From an uncultured Burkholderiales Genera incertae sedis bacterium (GTDB lineage: Bacteria > Pseudomonadota > Gammaproteobacteria > Burkholderiales > Eutrophovitaceae): a stretch of 44,320 nt of DNA. A program made the position numbers and the translations under genes. Positions 24,981 to 34,118 of the stretch are shown piece by piece; positions within the stretch are counted from its first letter, which is position 1, and the number at the start of each line of letters is the position of its first letter. The stretch lies in assembly GCA_905478365.1 (NCBI GenBank), contig CAJQIK010000057.1, positions 1-44,320 on the forward strand, written 5' to 3'. The notes below the pieces were generated by a model. The model did not search any database. It had not been told where the DNA came from and saw nothing but the letters and a program-made list of their open reading frames with translations.

Positions 24981-26240
24981 TTAACCTTTTTTCATGCTGT
25001 CAAAGAATTCATCGTTATTTTTCGTAGCTTTCAGCTTCCCTGTTAGAAATTCTGTCGCTTCCAGCTCATCCATTGGGTAAAGTAATTTCCTCAAAATCCA
25101 GATTTTTTGGAGCACATCTGGCTCAAGCAACAATTCCTCTTTTCTAGTTCCGGAACGATTTACATTAATCGCTGGATAAATCCGTTTTTCGGTCATTCGC
25201 CGGTCTAGGTGAATTTCCATATTACCAGTACCTTTAAATTCCTCGTAAATGACGTCATCCATGCGTGATCCTGTATCTATCAAGGCAGTCGCGATAATTG
25301 TGAGTGAGCCACCTTCCTCTATATTTCTGGCGGCTCCAAAAAAACGCTTTGGTCTTTGAAGCGCATTTGCATCCACACCACCTGTTAACACTTTTCCAGA
25401 TGCTGGCGCTGTTGTATTGTAAGCCCGAGCCAGTCGAGTAATAGAGTCAAGAAGAATGACGACATCTTTTTTACTTTCAACCAGACGCTTTGCTTTTTCC
25501 ATCACCATTTCAGCTACTTGAACATGACGTGTTGCTGGCTCATCAAAAGTGGATGAGACAACCTCCCCGCGGACTGAGCGCTGCATTTCCGTAACCTCTT
25601 CAGGCCGTTCATCGATCAGAAGCACAATGAGATAAACATCAGGATAATTTGAAGCAATCGAATGCGCAATATGCTGAAGCATCACTGTTTTTCCGCTTTT
25701 GGGACTTGCAACGAGAAGCCCTCTTTGTCCTTTTCCAACGGGAGCAATGATGTCGATAATGCGCCCTGTTAAATTCTCGTCTGATTTAATGTCTCTTTCC
25801 ATTTGAAGCCTGTCCGTAGGAAAGAGGGGTGTAAGGTTTTCAAAAAGAGTCTTGTGTTTGCTGTTTTCTGGAACTTCATCATTGACTTTATCGACCTTAA
25901 CCAGAGCAAAGTAGCGCTCTCCTTCTTTTGGCGTCCTGATTTCGCCCTCGACAGAGTCTCCGGTATGAAGATTAAATCTTCTAATCTGAGATGGACTTAT
26001 GTAAATGTCGTCTGGTCCGGCGAGATACGAGGTGTCTGGAGATCGCAGAAAGCCAAACCCGTCAGGAAGAACCTCTAACGTTCCTGAGCCCGAAATACTT
26101 TCTCCTTTTTTCGCCTGGTCTTTTAGTAGTGCAAATATGAGATCCTGCTTGCGGAGTCGGTTGGCATTTTCAACCTCGTTAGCGATTGCCATTTCAATTA
26201 ACTCGCTAATGTGGAGGTCTTTTAGGTCGGATAGGTGCAT
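24981..26240 (-). CDS. rho: Transcription termination factor Rho
   Basis: A hexameric RNA-dependent ATPase of 419 aa, normal length. The N-terminal RNA-binding fold has [14 protein letters not shown]. The ATPase core has Walker A (ASPKSGKT), Walker B ([16 protein letters not shown]) and the central-pore Q/R loops ([20 protein letters not shown]). The N-terminus [18 protein letters not shown] is typical for betaproteobacteria. The trxA-rho-rpmE order on the minus strand is also the beta arrangement. Confidence 0.97.
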   Translation of the reverse strand: MHLSDLKDLHISELIEMAIANEVENANRLRKQDLIFALLKDQAKKGESISGSGTLEVLPDGFGFLRSPDTSYLAGPDDIYISPSQIRRFNLHTGDSVEGEIRTPKEGERYFALVKVDKVNDEVPENSKHKTLFENLTPLFPTDRLQMERDIKSDENLTGRIIDIIAPVGKGQRGLLVASPKSGKTVMLQHIAHSIASNYPDVYLIVLLIDERPEEVTEMQRSVRGEVVSSTFDEPATRHVQVAEMVMEKAKRLVESKKDVVILLDSITRLARAYNTTAPASGKVLTGGVDANALQRPKRFFGAARNIEEGGSLTIIATALIDTGSRMDDVIYEEFKGTGNMEIHLDRRMTEKRIYPAINVNRSGTRKEELLLEPDVLQKIWILRKLLYPMDELEATEFLTGKLKATKNNDEFFDSMKKG

Positions 26241-26302
26241 AGATTTTGGAAAACTAAAGAGAGGGTGGATGGAATCTTGAGGTTCTAGGAGGAACGACTG
26301 AC

Positions 26303-26629
26303 TTAGATATTACTATCTATGAATGTTGTGAGTTGGGATTTAGAAAGAGCACCGACCTTCGTTGCTTCAGCGTTTCCTGATTTGAAGAGCATCAAGGTTG
26401 GAATACCTCGAATACCAAATTTTGGTGGCGTGCCTTGATTTTCATCAATATTTAACTTCGCAATTTTTAACTTTCCAGAATATTCCGACGCTATTTCGTC
26501 AAGGATTGGCGCTATCATTTTGCAAGGGCCGCACCATTCAGCCCAGTAATCGACCAACACCGGTAGATCAGAATTCAGAACTTCGGTTTCGAAGGAATCG
26601 TCCGTTACATGATGAATTTGTTCACTCAT
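26303..26629 (-). CDS. trxA: Thioredoxin 1
   Basis: The product is 108 aa. The redox site is WCGPC with C33 and C36, and the cis-proline is in [11 protein letters not shown]. It is a general cytosolic disulfide reductant. It precedes rho by 62 bp on the same strand. Confidence 0.96.
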   Translation of the reverse strand: MSEQIHHVTDDSFETEVLNSDLPVLVDYWAEWCGPCKMIAPILDEIASEYSGKLKIAKLNIDENQGTPPKFGIRGIPTLMLFKSGNAEATKVGALSKSQLTTFIDSNI

Positions 26630-26942
26630 TATAAAAAATCCGCTTTAGGTATTTAAAAAAGAAAGTATTTGGGAATGTAGAGTTTGGGGTCCGCACAAAC
26701 TTTGTAGTTTATTTTGTCCGACTTTGTAATTAAATTTCTATATCCATTCTCGCCGTGACGTTCGCTATTATAAAACATATTTTGGCGAGGGTTTACTTTA
26801 TTTGGCTTATGGTGAAGTAACAATGGTTTATACTTTCGTTTTACTACACTTGCGTTAACTTTTTTCCCCAATGGGGCGGATGATTTTGGTAAAATTCAAC
26901 CTGTAGACACAAATTTTTAAAAAAATAAATTAAGGTTATTCA
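26630..26942. other. Intergenic region between trxA and fdxA (313 bp)
   Basis: This divergent region must hold both promoters. A TAAAAT at 26890-26895 could be the fdxA -10, but no convincing -35 is seen. The only frame in it (72 codons, minus, TTG start) is Lys/Asn-rich and looks spurious. I see no RNA gene here. Confidence 0.5.
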
Positions 26943-27266
26943 ATGACTTATGTTGTAGTTGAGACTTGTATTAAATGTAAGTGGACAGATTGTGTGGACG
27001 TGTGCCCTGTGGATTGTTTTCGTGAGGGACCAAATATGTTGGTCATTGACCCAGATGAATGTATTGACTGCACCCTTTGTGTTGCCGAATGTCCAGAAGA
27101 AGCCATTTATGCGGATGATGATGTGCCTGACGATCAAAAGGATTTTATTGAGTTAAATGCTGAATTAGCGAAGGCGTGGCCAAGCATTACTGAGCGCAAG
27201 GATGCACCTGTAGATGCCTCAGAATGGCAAAATAAACCCAATAAGCGAGATCTCTTGGAGAGGTAA
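26943..27266 (+). CDS. fdxA: Seven-iron ferredoxin (3Fe-4S plus 4Fe-4S)
   Basis: The product is 107 aa. The cysteine pattern matches Azotobacter FdI-type ferredoxins: C9, C17 and C50 for the 3Fe-4S cluster, and C21, C40, C43 and C46 for the 4Fe-4S cluster ([20 protein letters not shown] and [13 protein letters not shown]). A low-potential electron carrier whose partner is not indicated by context. TAAGG seven bases before the ATG supports the start. The AddB-like gene follows 27 bp downstream. Confidence 0.95.
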   Translation: MTYVVVETCIKCKWTDCVDVCPVDCFREGPNMLVIDPDECIDCTLCVAECPEEAIYADDDVPDDQKDFIELNAELAKAWPSITERKDAPVDASEWQNKPNKRDLLER

Positions 27267-27293
27267 TTCCATGCCTAGTATAAGCTGGGACTC

Positions 27294-30032
27294 ATGGGAA
27301 AAAAATTAATTTACGAAAAGGTATGGCCTCATGATTTGATCGATGTGTTGGCCGCAAGGATCTTAGATGATTCTGAGAAAACCTATTATGATTTTTCGGA
27401 TAAGGTCGTTGTTCTTCCATCTTTAAATACAGTTGCAGAGTGCTCACGCCGTTTAGTCGAGTTAGCAGGTTCTGGCCTGATCCTTCCTAGTTTTACCACC
27501 CTTGATTCTTGGGCGTGTCAAGTAGCGAAGCCATTTGAGGTGGAAACGAAACGTTACCTTACTCTATTGATTTATCATGAGCTTGAGAAGCATCAATGGC
27601 TGGAACGGGGGAACAATTGGAACCTCGCCGCAGATATGGCTCAGCTCATTGGTGAGTTAAACTCATACCAACCTGATGTTGAACTAGACCTAGAGTCGGT
27701 TAATGACCGATTTAATGAGGCGTATCAAACGCGTGCTCAAAAATTAGTCGGCTTTGAAGCAAAACTTTTATTTGATACATGGCATGCGTTCACAGGCGTC
27801 CGTAATGGGCGGACATCCGAGCAGAATGTATATCGACATAGGCTTTCGAGTTTATTAAAACTAGAGAAACGGTCTTTATATGTTGTTGTGTATCCCGATC
27901 TTAGCCCTTTAGAACGGGCATTTATAGAGAGTTATTCCAGTCAACATTGTGTTACCGTTTTAGAGGCCGACGTTAGCTCTATTCATGATGATACGAGAGC
28001 TGATTTTTGTAGATCGGTGTATCAAAATGAGACTCAAGACGGAGCTTTTCTAAATTCAGAGCCGACTTCTGGCGATCCAAATGTTTGGAAAGACACGATT
28101 TCCTATTTTCCAGCGGTCAATTTGGATCAAGAGGTTCGGGCAATTCAGGTTCAAATTCAAGATTGGATAAGATTAGGTATCAATACGATTGCCATCATTC
28201 CTTTTGATCGAAAGGTTGCGCGTCGACTGAGGGCTGTGCTGCAGCAATCTGGAATTTTGGTGCAAGATGAGTTCGGGTGGAAAATGTCAACAACTTCCGT
28301 TGCGGCTATGCTCGTCGACTGGTTGGAGCTTCTTACATCCGATATAGAAATAACAAAATTAATTGCATTTTTAAAGCGGCCCATTCTTCTCAAAACGTCA
28401 GGGGTAGAGGAGCTACGATTAAATTTAGAAAAGGCATTTAAAAAAAATAGACATTGGGCTATAAAAAGCGGATTTTACGAGGTCGCTCAGACTTGCTGCT
28501 CGGATCGCTCGTTAGAATTGGCACATATGCTGCGAGAGGCGAAGAGTCGATTCGACCGTGCTAAATCGAGGCGGCATCGGGATTGGATCGACGGGGTTTT
28601 AATGAGCTTGGAATTTATGGACCTTAAACTTAAGCTCGAGTATGACGATGCAGGTCTTCAAATATTGCAGTTACTGGATACGTTAAGGGGTGAAGTCGAG
28701 CTGCTGCAACGTGAGGTAAGTTTTGCAGCTTGGTTAGATTGGTTTAAGACGCAGCTTGAAGATAATACTTTTAAAGACACCAAGATCAATAGTCCAATCT
28801 GTTTCACTCATTTGAGCGCTGCGCGACTTCGGTGCTTTGATGGAATAATCTTTGCGGGCGCTGATGATGGTAATTTCCCGCTGGCGGAGACTAGGACTCC
28901 CCATTTTGGTGATGGAGTTCGGGCGCAACTAGAGCTTAGAACCACTGATGACTTTATACATGCCGACAAGGTTGATCTGATCGGGGCGTTACTCTCGAGC
29001 AGCAATATTTTAGTCACCTGGCAGAGCCAAAAGGATAATGAAAATAACTTGATAAGTCCTTGGTTTGAGAGCTTTCGTCTTTATTACACGCAACGATGGG
29101 GAGAGGGCCTTATCGATTCCGATCTGCAGTCTCGCGTCAACTTGTTTGATCGTCAACAGCGAGGGTTACAGGCCATGTATCAACCCTCATCCGAGCCGCA
29201 GGTTAGTCTCGCTGCTTCTGAGATACCCAGAAAAATATCGGTTAGTGGCTATCAGAGCTTGCTAGATTGCCCATACCAATTTTTTATTCGTTACGTGTTA
29301 AGGACGCGTGAGCCAGAGATACTTGATTTCGAGCCTAGTAATCGAGAGTTAGGGAATGTGCTTCATGTGACATTAGAAAAATTCCATGCGCGACACCCAT
29401 CTTGCGTTGGCGTTGATGTTGGTATCCTCCATCGAGAAATAATAGATATTACCCGTGAGACGTTAGAAACTCATATTGGAATAAGAGGTGTGACACATGG
29501 TTGGATAACTCGGTTTTATGATTTGCTTAGGCAGTATCTAGATTGGCAAATTCAGTGGGAAAAAGAGGGGTGGGATATTATTGACACGGAGAAAGACTGC
29601 GAGCGTACGTTCCTGACTGAAGGTGGGTTGAGCGTAGATTTTTTTGGGAGAGTGGACCGCATAGATGAGAAGCTTGCCGTTACAGGACCGGAGACAATGG
29701 TCATTGATTATAAAACGCAAGGTAAATCTCGATTAAAAAAAATGATCTCCACCTACGACGAGAATACGCAATTGCTGTCATACCTTGCATTGCAAACGGA
29801 AAATAAAGTCAAGGCTATGTATCTGTCTCTAGATAAAGACTCTCCCGATATGGTTACTTTAGAAGTGGATGATGTGAGTGGTATGGTTGAAACACACATG
29901 AGCCGCTTGAGAGATTTGTTTGGAAAGTTGGAGTCGGGCGAGGTATTGCCAGCGAATGGAGTGCCTTCAAGTTGCAAATACTGTGACGTGAAGGGTTCGT
30001 GCCGGAAGGATTATTCTTGGTTGCCGAAGTGA
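27294..30032 (+). CDS. AddB-like PD-(D/E)XK nuclease with Fe-S cluster cysteines
   Basis: The product is 912 aa. The N-terminal two-thirds is a degenerate helicase-like region without a visible Walker A. The C-terminal RecB-type nuclease has GNVLHVTLEKFH and VIDYKTQGK (about residues 803-810). Four cysteines in AddB-like positions, one in LLDCPYQFF (about 657) and three in SCKYCDVKGSC (about 892), predict a 4Fe-4S cluster around the nuclease. It pairs with the downstream helicase-nuclease, whose frame overlaps it, to form a double-strand-break end-processing complex for RecA-dependent repair. Confidence 0.88.
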   Translation: MGKKLIYEKVWPHDLIDVLAARILDDSEKTYYDFSDKVVVLPSLNTVAECSRRLVELAGSGLILPSFTTLDSWACQVAKPFEVETKRYLTLLIYHELEKHQWLERGNNWNLAADMAQLIGELNSYQPDVELDLESVNDRFNEAYQTRAQKLVGFEAKLLFDTWHAFTGVRNGRTSEQNVYRHRLSSLLKLEKRSLYVVVYPDLSPLERAFIESYSSQHCVTVLEADVSSIHDDTRADFCRSVYQNETQDGAFLNSEPTSGDPNVWKDTISYFPAVNLDQEVRAIQVQIQDWIRLGINTIAIIPFDRKVARRLRAVLQQSGILVQDEFGWKMSTTSVAAMLVDWLELLTSDIEITKLIAFLKRPILLKTSGVEELRLNLEKAFKKNRHWAIKSGFYEVAQTCCSDRSLELAHMLREAKSRFDRAKSRRHRDWIDGVLMSLEFMDLKLKLEYDDAGLQILQLLDTLRGEVELLQREVSFAAWLDWFKTQLEDNTFKDTKINSPICFTHLSAARLRCFDGIIFAGADDGNFPLAETRTPHFGDGVRAQLELRTTDDFIHADKVDLIGALLSSSNILVTWQSQKDNENNLISPWFESFRLYYTQRWGEGLIDSDLQSRVNLFDRQQRGLQAMYQPSSEPQVSLAASEIPRKISVSGYQSLLDCPYQFFIRYVLRTREPEILDFEPSNRELGNVLHVTLEKFHARHPSCVGVDVGILHREIIDITRETLETHIGIRGVTHGWITRFYDLLRQYLDWQIQWEKEGWDIIDTEKDCERTFLTEGGLSVDFFGRVDRIDEKLAVTGPETMVIDYKTQGKSRLKKMISTYDENTQLLSYLALQTENKVKAMYLSLDKDSPDMVTLEVDDVSGMVETHMSRLRDLFGKLESGEVLPANGVPSSCKYCDVKGSCRKDYSWLPK

Positions 30033-33000
30033 CACCAGAGGTCGCAGATAAAAGAACCATACTTGATCCGCGTAATGATGTAATTGTCGAGGCGTGTGCA
30101 GGTTCTGGTAAGACATGGCTGCTTACCTCGCGCATTATTCGGGCACTTTTGTCAGGTGCTAAGCCCTCGGAAATATTAGCTATCACCTTTACGCGTAAGG
30201 CGGCGCGTGAAATGAAAGCACGTTTAACCGACTGGTTGAGAACTTTAGCCTTATCTGATGACAAGAAAATCAGAGAGTTTTTGCTAGAGCGCGGTGTTAG
30301 CGGCGATGATATCGATGCATCAGTTCCTCGAGCGCGAAGACTATATAGGGAATATTTGTCTACCTCTGGGGGGCTGAATATTAATACATTCCACGGATGG
30401 TTTATACAAGTTCTAAGAATGGCACCTTGGTCTGCTCAGTCTGGTCGTGGAAGATCGCTATCGGACAATGACGACTTGCTTCTCCGAGACGTCTGGGAAG
30501 ATTTTTTTCAACAGATTGGCTCGAACCAGGATGTTTTCGACAGCCTTAATTACCTTTATTCACGATATGAGCTTCACAATACTCACGAAATACTCAAGCG
30601 GTTTCTGAATGCCCGTTTAGATTGGTGGGCTAGTTCGGAAAGTGACGATATCAGCAAGCTTATTGTCGCTTGGCGACGTGATCAGGATCGAGATCCTTTG
30701 GGTTACTTTTTGATGGACCAAGGCTTTCTATCAAAGTTAGTTACGTATAAGGCTCTTCTCAGAAAGAATAATTTAGCCAGCGAGATGCGAGCACTTGACG
30801 CAATGGAATCTATTGAGATAAACGAAAATCCGGACAGGTGGTTTTTGTCTTTGAGGAAAATATGTAAAGAGAAAAAAATCTCAAAGGCTATGACGAATAG
30901 AATGGGAGCGGACAAGGCAGAGCAGTATGTTCGTCTAAGTGCAGAGTTACAGTCGATGATCGATAAGCTAGGGATGGAAAGAGCGGATTGGCTCGCCCGC
31001 CAAATGGATCGTGCTGTAAAAATCGTAGGCGACGAGTTACTCAAAAAATTCCAGTCTTTTAAAACTGATACTAATGTCTTAGATTTCTCAGATTTAGAAT
31101 GGAATGTCAGATCATTATTGCTCGATGATGATCAAGCTGACTTTGTCTTGCATCGATTAGATTCTCGCTACACGCATTTATTGGTTGATGAGTTCCAAGA
31201 TACAAATCCCATCCAGTGGACGATCTTGAAGTCCTGGATTGGTGCGTCACATCAAGCGGGCACAACCATAAAATTATTTTTTGTTGGTGATCCAAAACAG
31301 TCTATTTATCGTTTCAGAAGGGCTGAGCCACGGCTTTTTGAAGTGGCTGAGGAGCTAATTGTTTCTGAAATGGGTGGGCTTAAGGTTGTTCAGAATTTTA
31401 GTTATCGAAACGCTGCTGGAATTACAAATCTAGTCAATGAATGTTTTCGGAAAAGGATCTCTAATTTTGTGCTGCAACAGTCTGTTGACCCCTCGTTACC
31501 CTCCGAAGTGGAAGTAATGCCACTGATCGAATCGGCTGAGCCGATTGTCGCCTCTGACGCTAGTATTTGGAGAGACCCATTAGTGACGCGCAGGTCAGAG
31601 CCCACGGATGATCGGCACTATCGAGAAGGCCTACTCATTGCTGAAAAGATTCACAATTTAGTGTCGAGAAAAAGTATCAATGTAGATAGTGAGTGTAGCC
31701 CGATAAAGTACTCAGACATATTGATTCTTATTAGGCGACGAACGCATCTAAAAAATTATGAAGATGCGCTCAGGTCATTAGATATTCCATTTGTAAGTCA
31801 AAGAAACGGAGCATTACTCGAATCTCCAGAGGTTCAAGATGTAATTGCTTTGCTTAGCTTTCTTTTTGCACCTCACGTTGATCATCACTTAATTAACGTT
31901 CTTAAATCCCCAATTTTTTCGATTGATGACGGACTTTTGAAAGTGTTTATTAATCGAGAAGAGAAGTCGATATGGACTCTTTTAATTGAGGATCAAGAAT
32001 CTAAGGAACAAAAATTACCCGCTGAACTATGCAGTGCTGCGGCCTCCTTATCGATCTGGATCAATTACGTGGATAAGTTGCCCGTCCATGACCTGCTGGA
32101 TATGGTCTATAGCGAATCGGATTTGATAAACCGTTATGCGGGATATGCGCTACCTGATATAGCTGAACGTGTACGTTCAAATTTAATTGCATTCCTCGAG
32201 TACTCCTTAGACTTTTCTGGAGGGAGGTTCCCGAGCATAGAGCGTTTTCTGGAGCAAATTAGAGTACTGCAGTTTGAGGAGGGAGCAGGGCCGGGGGAGG
32301 GGTCGCAGCCAGGGTCTCTAAATTCTGCACGTATCATGACTATTCACGGAGCTAAAGGTTTGGAAGCTCCTGTTGTTTTCTTGGCTGATGCAACCGCGTC
32401 GCCAGATGCTGATAATTGGAATATTTTGGTTGATTGGACTCCAGGTGATGATGTTCCGAATCATTTCTCTATCTACGGCGCTCGGAAGGATGCCGGACAA
32501 GTGCGAACAGAAGTTTTTCAGCGCCACGACCTGCTAAATAACGTCGAAGATATAAATCTTCTATACGTGGCGGTCACTAGAGCAAAGCAAGCATTTTTTG
32601 TATCGGGGGTGGCCAGTAAAAAGCAAGAGACGTCTAGTTGGTATTTCCAACTTAAGGACGCGGTAGCGGCTTGTAAGAAGACTTACGGTTTGGAGGACTC
32701 GTCCAGTATCCAGTGTAACCCTGAGGACGGTGTTGCTATTGGTACAGATGAGCATTCCCAAGAAATCAAGAAAGAGCATTTCTCGATAGGTACCAGAGTT
32801 GTGCAATTTAAAAACAGTAGCATGGATTTTGGAACGCTGGTGCATAAAATTTTGGAGATAGCCACACTTGATGTTGGCTCGATTAGTAAGGGCGAGATGG
32901 AGCAGATGTTTGAGCCAGTTCCTGATGACTTTGAGATGGCTTGGGAGGCAAGCTTAAGAATAATAAATGCACCGCCAATGAAACGATTTTTTGATTCGCT

Positions 33001-33268
33001 AGAATACTTAAAGGCTCAAAATGAGGTGGCTTATGTCAATCGTAGTGGCGATATGAGAAGAATTGATCGTCTTGTTGAATTTGATGAGGAGATCTGGATT
33101 GTTGATTATAAGATTTCGCTAGACCATCATTCGAAACCCAGTTCCGAAATGCGTCGCCAATATAAAAGTCAGTTAGTTCAATATCGAGATGATTTAGTTA
33201 ATATCGGGGTGGGTAAGCCCATTCGTATCGGTGTAGTTCTGAGTGGTGGTGAGCTGATAGAGCTTTAA
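29999..33268 (+). CDS. AddA-like UvrD-family helicase with C-terminal nuclease
   Basis: The protein is up to 1089 aa. Helicase motifs are in order: Walker A ACAGSGKTWLL (about 32-42), ITFTRKAAREMK, NTFHGWF, VDEFQDTN (about 393), VGDPKQSIYRFRRAEP, TIHGAKGLEAPVV (about 780) and LYVAVTRAKQ (about 853). The C-terminus carries a RecB-like nuclease motif (MRRIDRLVEF, IVDYK at about 1035). The start is unsure: GTG 29999 (used here) overlaps the previous gene by 34 bp, while TTG 30017 has a better Shine-Dalgarno (GGAAGGA, 6 bases away). Two nucleases in two subunits fit AddAB rather than RecBCD. Confidence 0.9.
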   Translation: MPEGLFLVAEVTPEVADKRTILDPRNDVIVEACAGSGKTWLLTSRIIRALLSGAKPSEILAITFTRKAAREMKARLTDWLRTLALSDDKKIREFLLERGVSGDDIDASVPRARRLYREYLSTSGGLNINTFHGWFIQVLRMAPWSAQSGRGRSLSDNDDLLLRDVWEDFFQQIGSNQDVFDSLNYLYSRYELHNTHEILKRFLNARLDWWASSESDDISKLIVAWRRDQDRDPLGYFLMDQGFLSKLVTYKALLRKNNLASEMRALDAMESIEINENPDRWFLSLRKICKEKKISKAMTNRMGADKAEQYVRLSAELQSMIDKLGMERADWLARQMDRAVKIVGDELLKKFQSFKTDTNVLDFSDLEWNVRSLLLDDDQADFVLHRLDSRYTHLLVDEFQDTNPIQWTILKSWIGASHQAGTTIKLFFVGDPKQSIYRFRRAEPRLFEVAEELIVSEMGGLKVVQNFSYRNAAGITNLVNECFRKRISNFVLQQSVDPSLPSEVEVMPLIESAEPIVASDASIWRDPLVTRRSEPTDDRHYREGLLIAEKIHNLVSRKSINVDSECSPIKYSDILILIRRRTHLKNYEDALRSLDIPFVSQRNGALLESPEVQDVIALLSFLFAPHVDHHLINVLKSPIFSIDDGLLKVFINREEKSIWTLLIEDQESKEQKLPAELCSAAASLSIWINYVDKLPVHDLLDMVYSESDLINRYAGYALPDIAERVRSNLIAFLEYSLDFSGGRFPSIERFLEQIRVLQFEEGAGPGEGSQPGSLNSARIMTIHGAKGLEAPVVFLADATASPDADNWNILVDWTPGDDVPNHFSIYGARKDAGQVRTEVFQRHDLLNNVEDINLLYVAVTRAKQAFFVSGVASKKQETSSWYFQLKDAVAACKKTYGLEDSSSIQCNPEDGVAIGTDEHSQEIKKEHFSIGTRVVQFKNSSMDFGTLVHKILEIATLDVGSISKGEMEQMFEPVPDDFEMAWEASLRIINAPPMKRFFDSLEYLKAQNEVAYVNRSGDMRRIDRLVEFDEEIWIVDYKISLDHHSKPSSEMRRQYKSQLVQYRDDLVNIGVGKPIRIGVVLSGGELIEL

Positions 33269-33280
33269 GACTTGATCTTT

Positions 33281-33311
33281 CAGGAGGCATGTCGATTCGA
33301 CGTATTTCCTG
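33281..33311 (+). terminator. Long stem-loop after the AddA-like gene
   Basis: CAGGAGGCATGTC (33281-33293) pairs with GACGTATTTCCTG (33299-33311), with one mismatch and three G-U pairs. The G-U pairs only form in plus-strand RNA, so it is likely part of the addA-like transcript, 12 bp past its stop. There is no T-tract, so it may protect or terminate the 3' end in some other way. Confidence 0.45.
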
Positions 33312-33329
33312 CGACTCAACTGATATTTG

Positions 33330-34100
33330 CTACATTGGTTTACCTAGATGTAATCCAGCGTCTACTAAGATGGTTTCCCCTGTGATTAATCTAGCTGAGG
33401 AAAGTAACCAAAGAATAGTTTCGGCAATATCTTCAGGCGTTGCCGCCTCCTTAAGGGGCACCGTCTTTTCATACTTTTCAAGAAATGATTTGTACTCTTC
33501 CTCAGAAAATCGTTTTGAGTGCCACTCGGTATCCACGAGCCCGGGACAGACTGCATTGATACGAATTTCTGGAGCTAATGCCCTAGCGAGGGCTACCGTC
33601 ATGGCGTTTAAAGCGGCTTTAGAGGCTATATACGCGGTAGATGATCCAATTGCTTTGATGCCAGCAATCGAGGAGACATTAACAACGGATCCTCTGGAGG
33701 TTTTAAGATACTCGGAACAAGCGCGAAGCATTTGGTAGGAACCGACAACGTTTGTTGAGTATAGATCGATAAAATCTTGTGAGCTTAAAGCGTCGAGATT
33801 GTTGGGTGCCGCGAATTTAGTGATGCCTGCATTGTTGACGAGCCCGTCGATCCTACCCCATTGATTGATAGTCTTCGACACTATGTTCTTGCAATCGTTA
33901 TCCAGAGCAACATTACCCTTTACCGTGATCGCATCTCCCCCTAAGGCTTTACATTTTTTTTCCGCAGCGATCGCGCCTTCTTTGCTTTTGTTATAAGCGA
34001 TGACAACTCTAGCCCCATATTTTGCTAACGCTTGCGCACAGGCTGATCCGACGCCTGTTCCTCCTCCTGTAATGATGATGACAGCTTCTTTAAGATCCAT
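33330..34100 (-). CDS. SDR family oxidoreductase
   Basis: A classical SDR of 256 aa. It has TGGGTGVGSACAQALAKYGA (cofactor; a following basic/Tyr-Asn stretch AYNKSKEG hints at NADP), NNAGITKF, catalytic Ser in NVSSIAG, YIASKAALN (Tyr-x-x-x-Lys) and NAVCPGLVDTEW. The substrate is unknown. It is the last gene of a three-gene minus-strand unit, 18 bp behind the amidohydrolase. Confidence 0.88.
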   Translation of the reverse strand: MDLKEAVIIITGGGTGVGSACAQALAKYGARVVIAYNKSKEGAIAAEKKCKALGGDAITVKGNVALDNDCKNIVSKTINQWGRIDGLVNNAGITKFAAPNNLDALSSQDFIDLYSTNVVGSYQMLRACSEYLKTSRGSVVNVSSIAGIKAIGSSTAYIASKAALNAMTVALARALAPEIRINAVCPGLVDTEWHSKRFSEEEYKSFLEKYEKTVPLKEAATPEDIAETILWLLSSARLITGETILVDAGLHLGKPM

Positions 34101-34118
34101 AATAATTTGATTAGTTAT

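Noticed and set aside
26653-26871. 72-codon minus-strand frame between trxA and fdxA
   Set aside because: TTG start without a ribosome binding site, Lys/Asn-rich composition, no recognisable family, and it lies in the region that must hold two promoters.
29854-30264. 136-codon minus-strand frame over the addB/addA junction
   Set aside because: Antisense to two well-supported genes and with no family signal.
33289-33738. 149-codon plus-strand frame after the addA-like gene
   Set aside because: Antisense to the SDR gene, whose catalytic motifs are intact.
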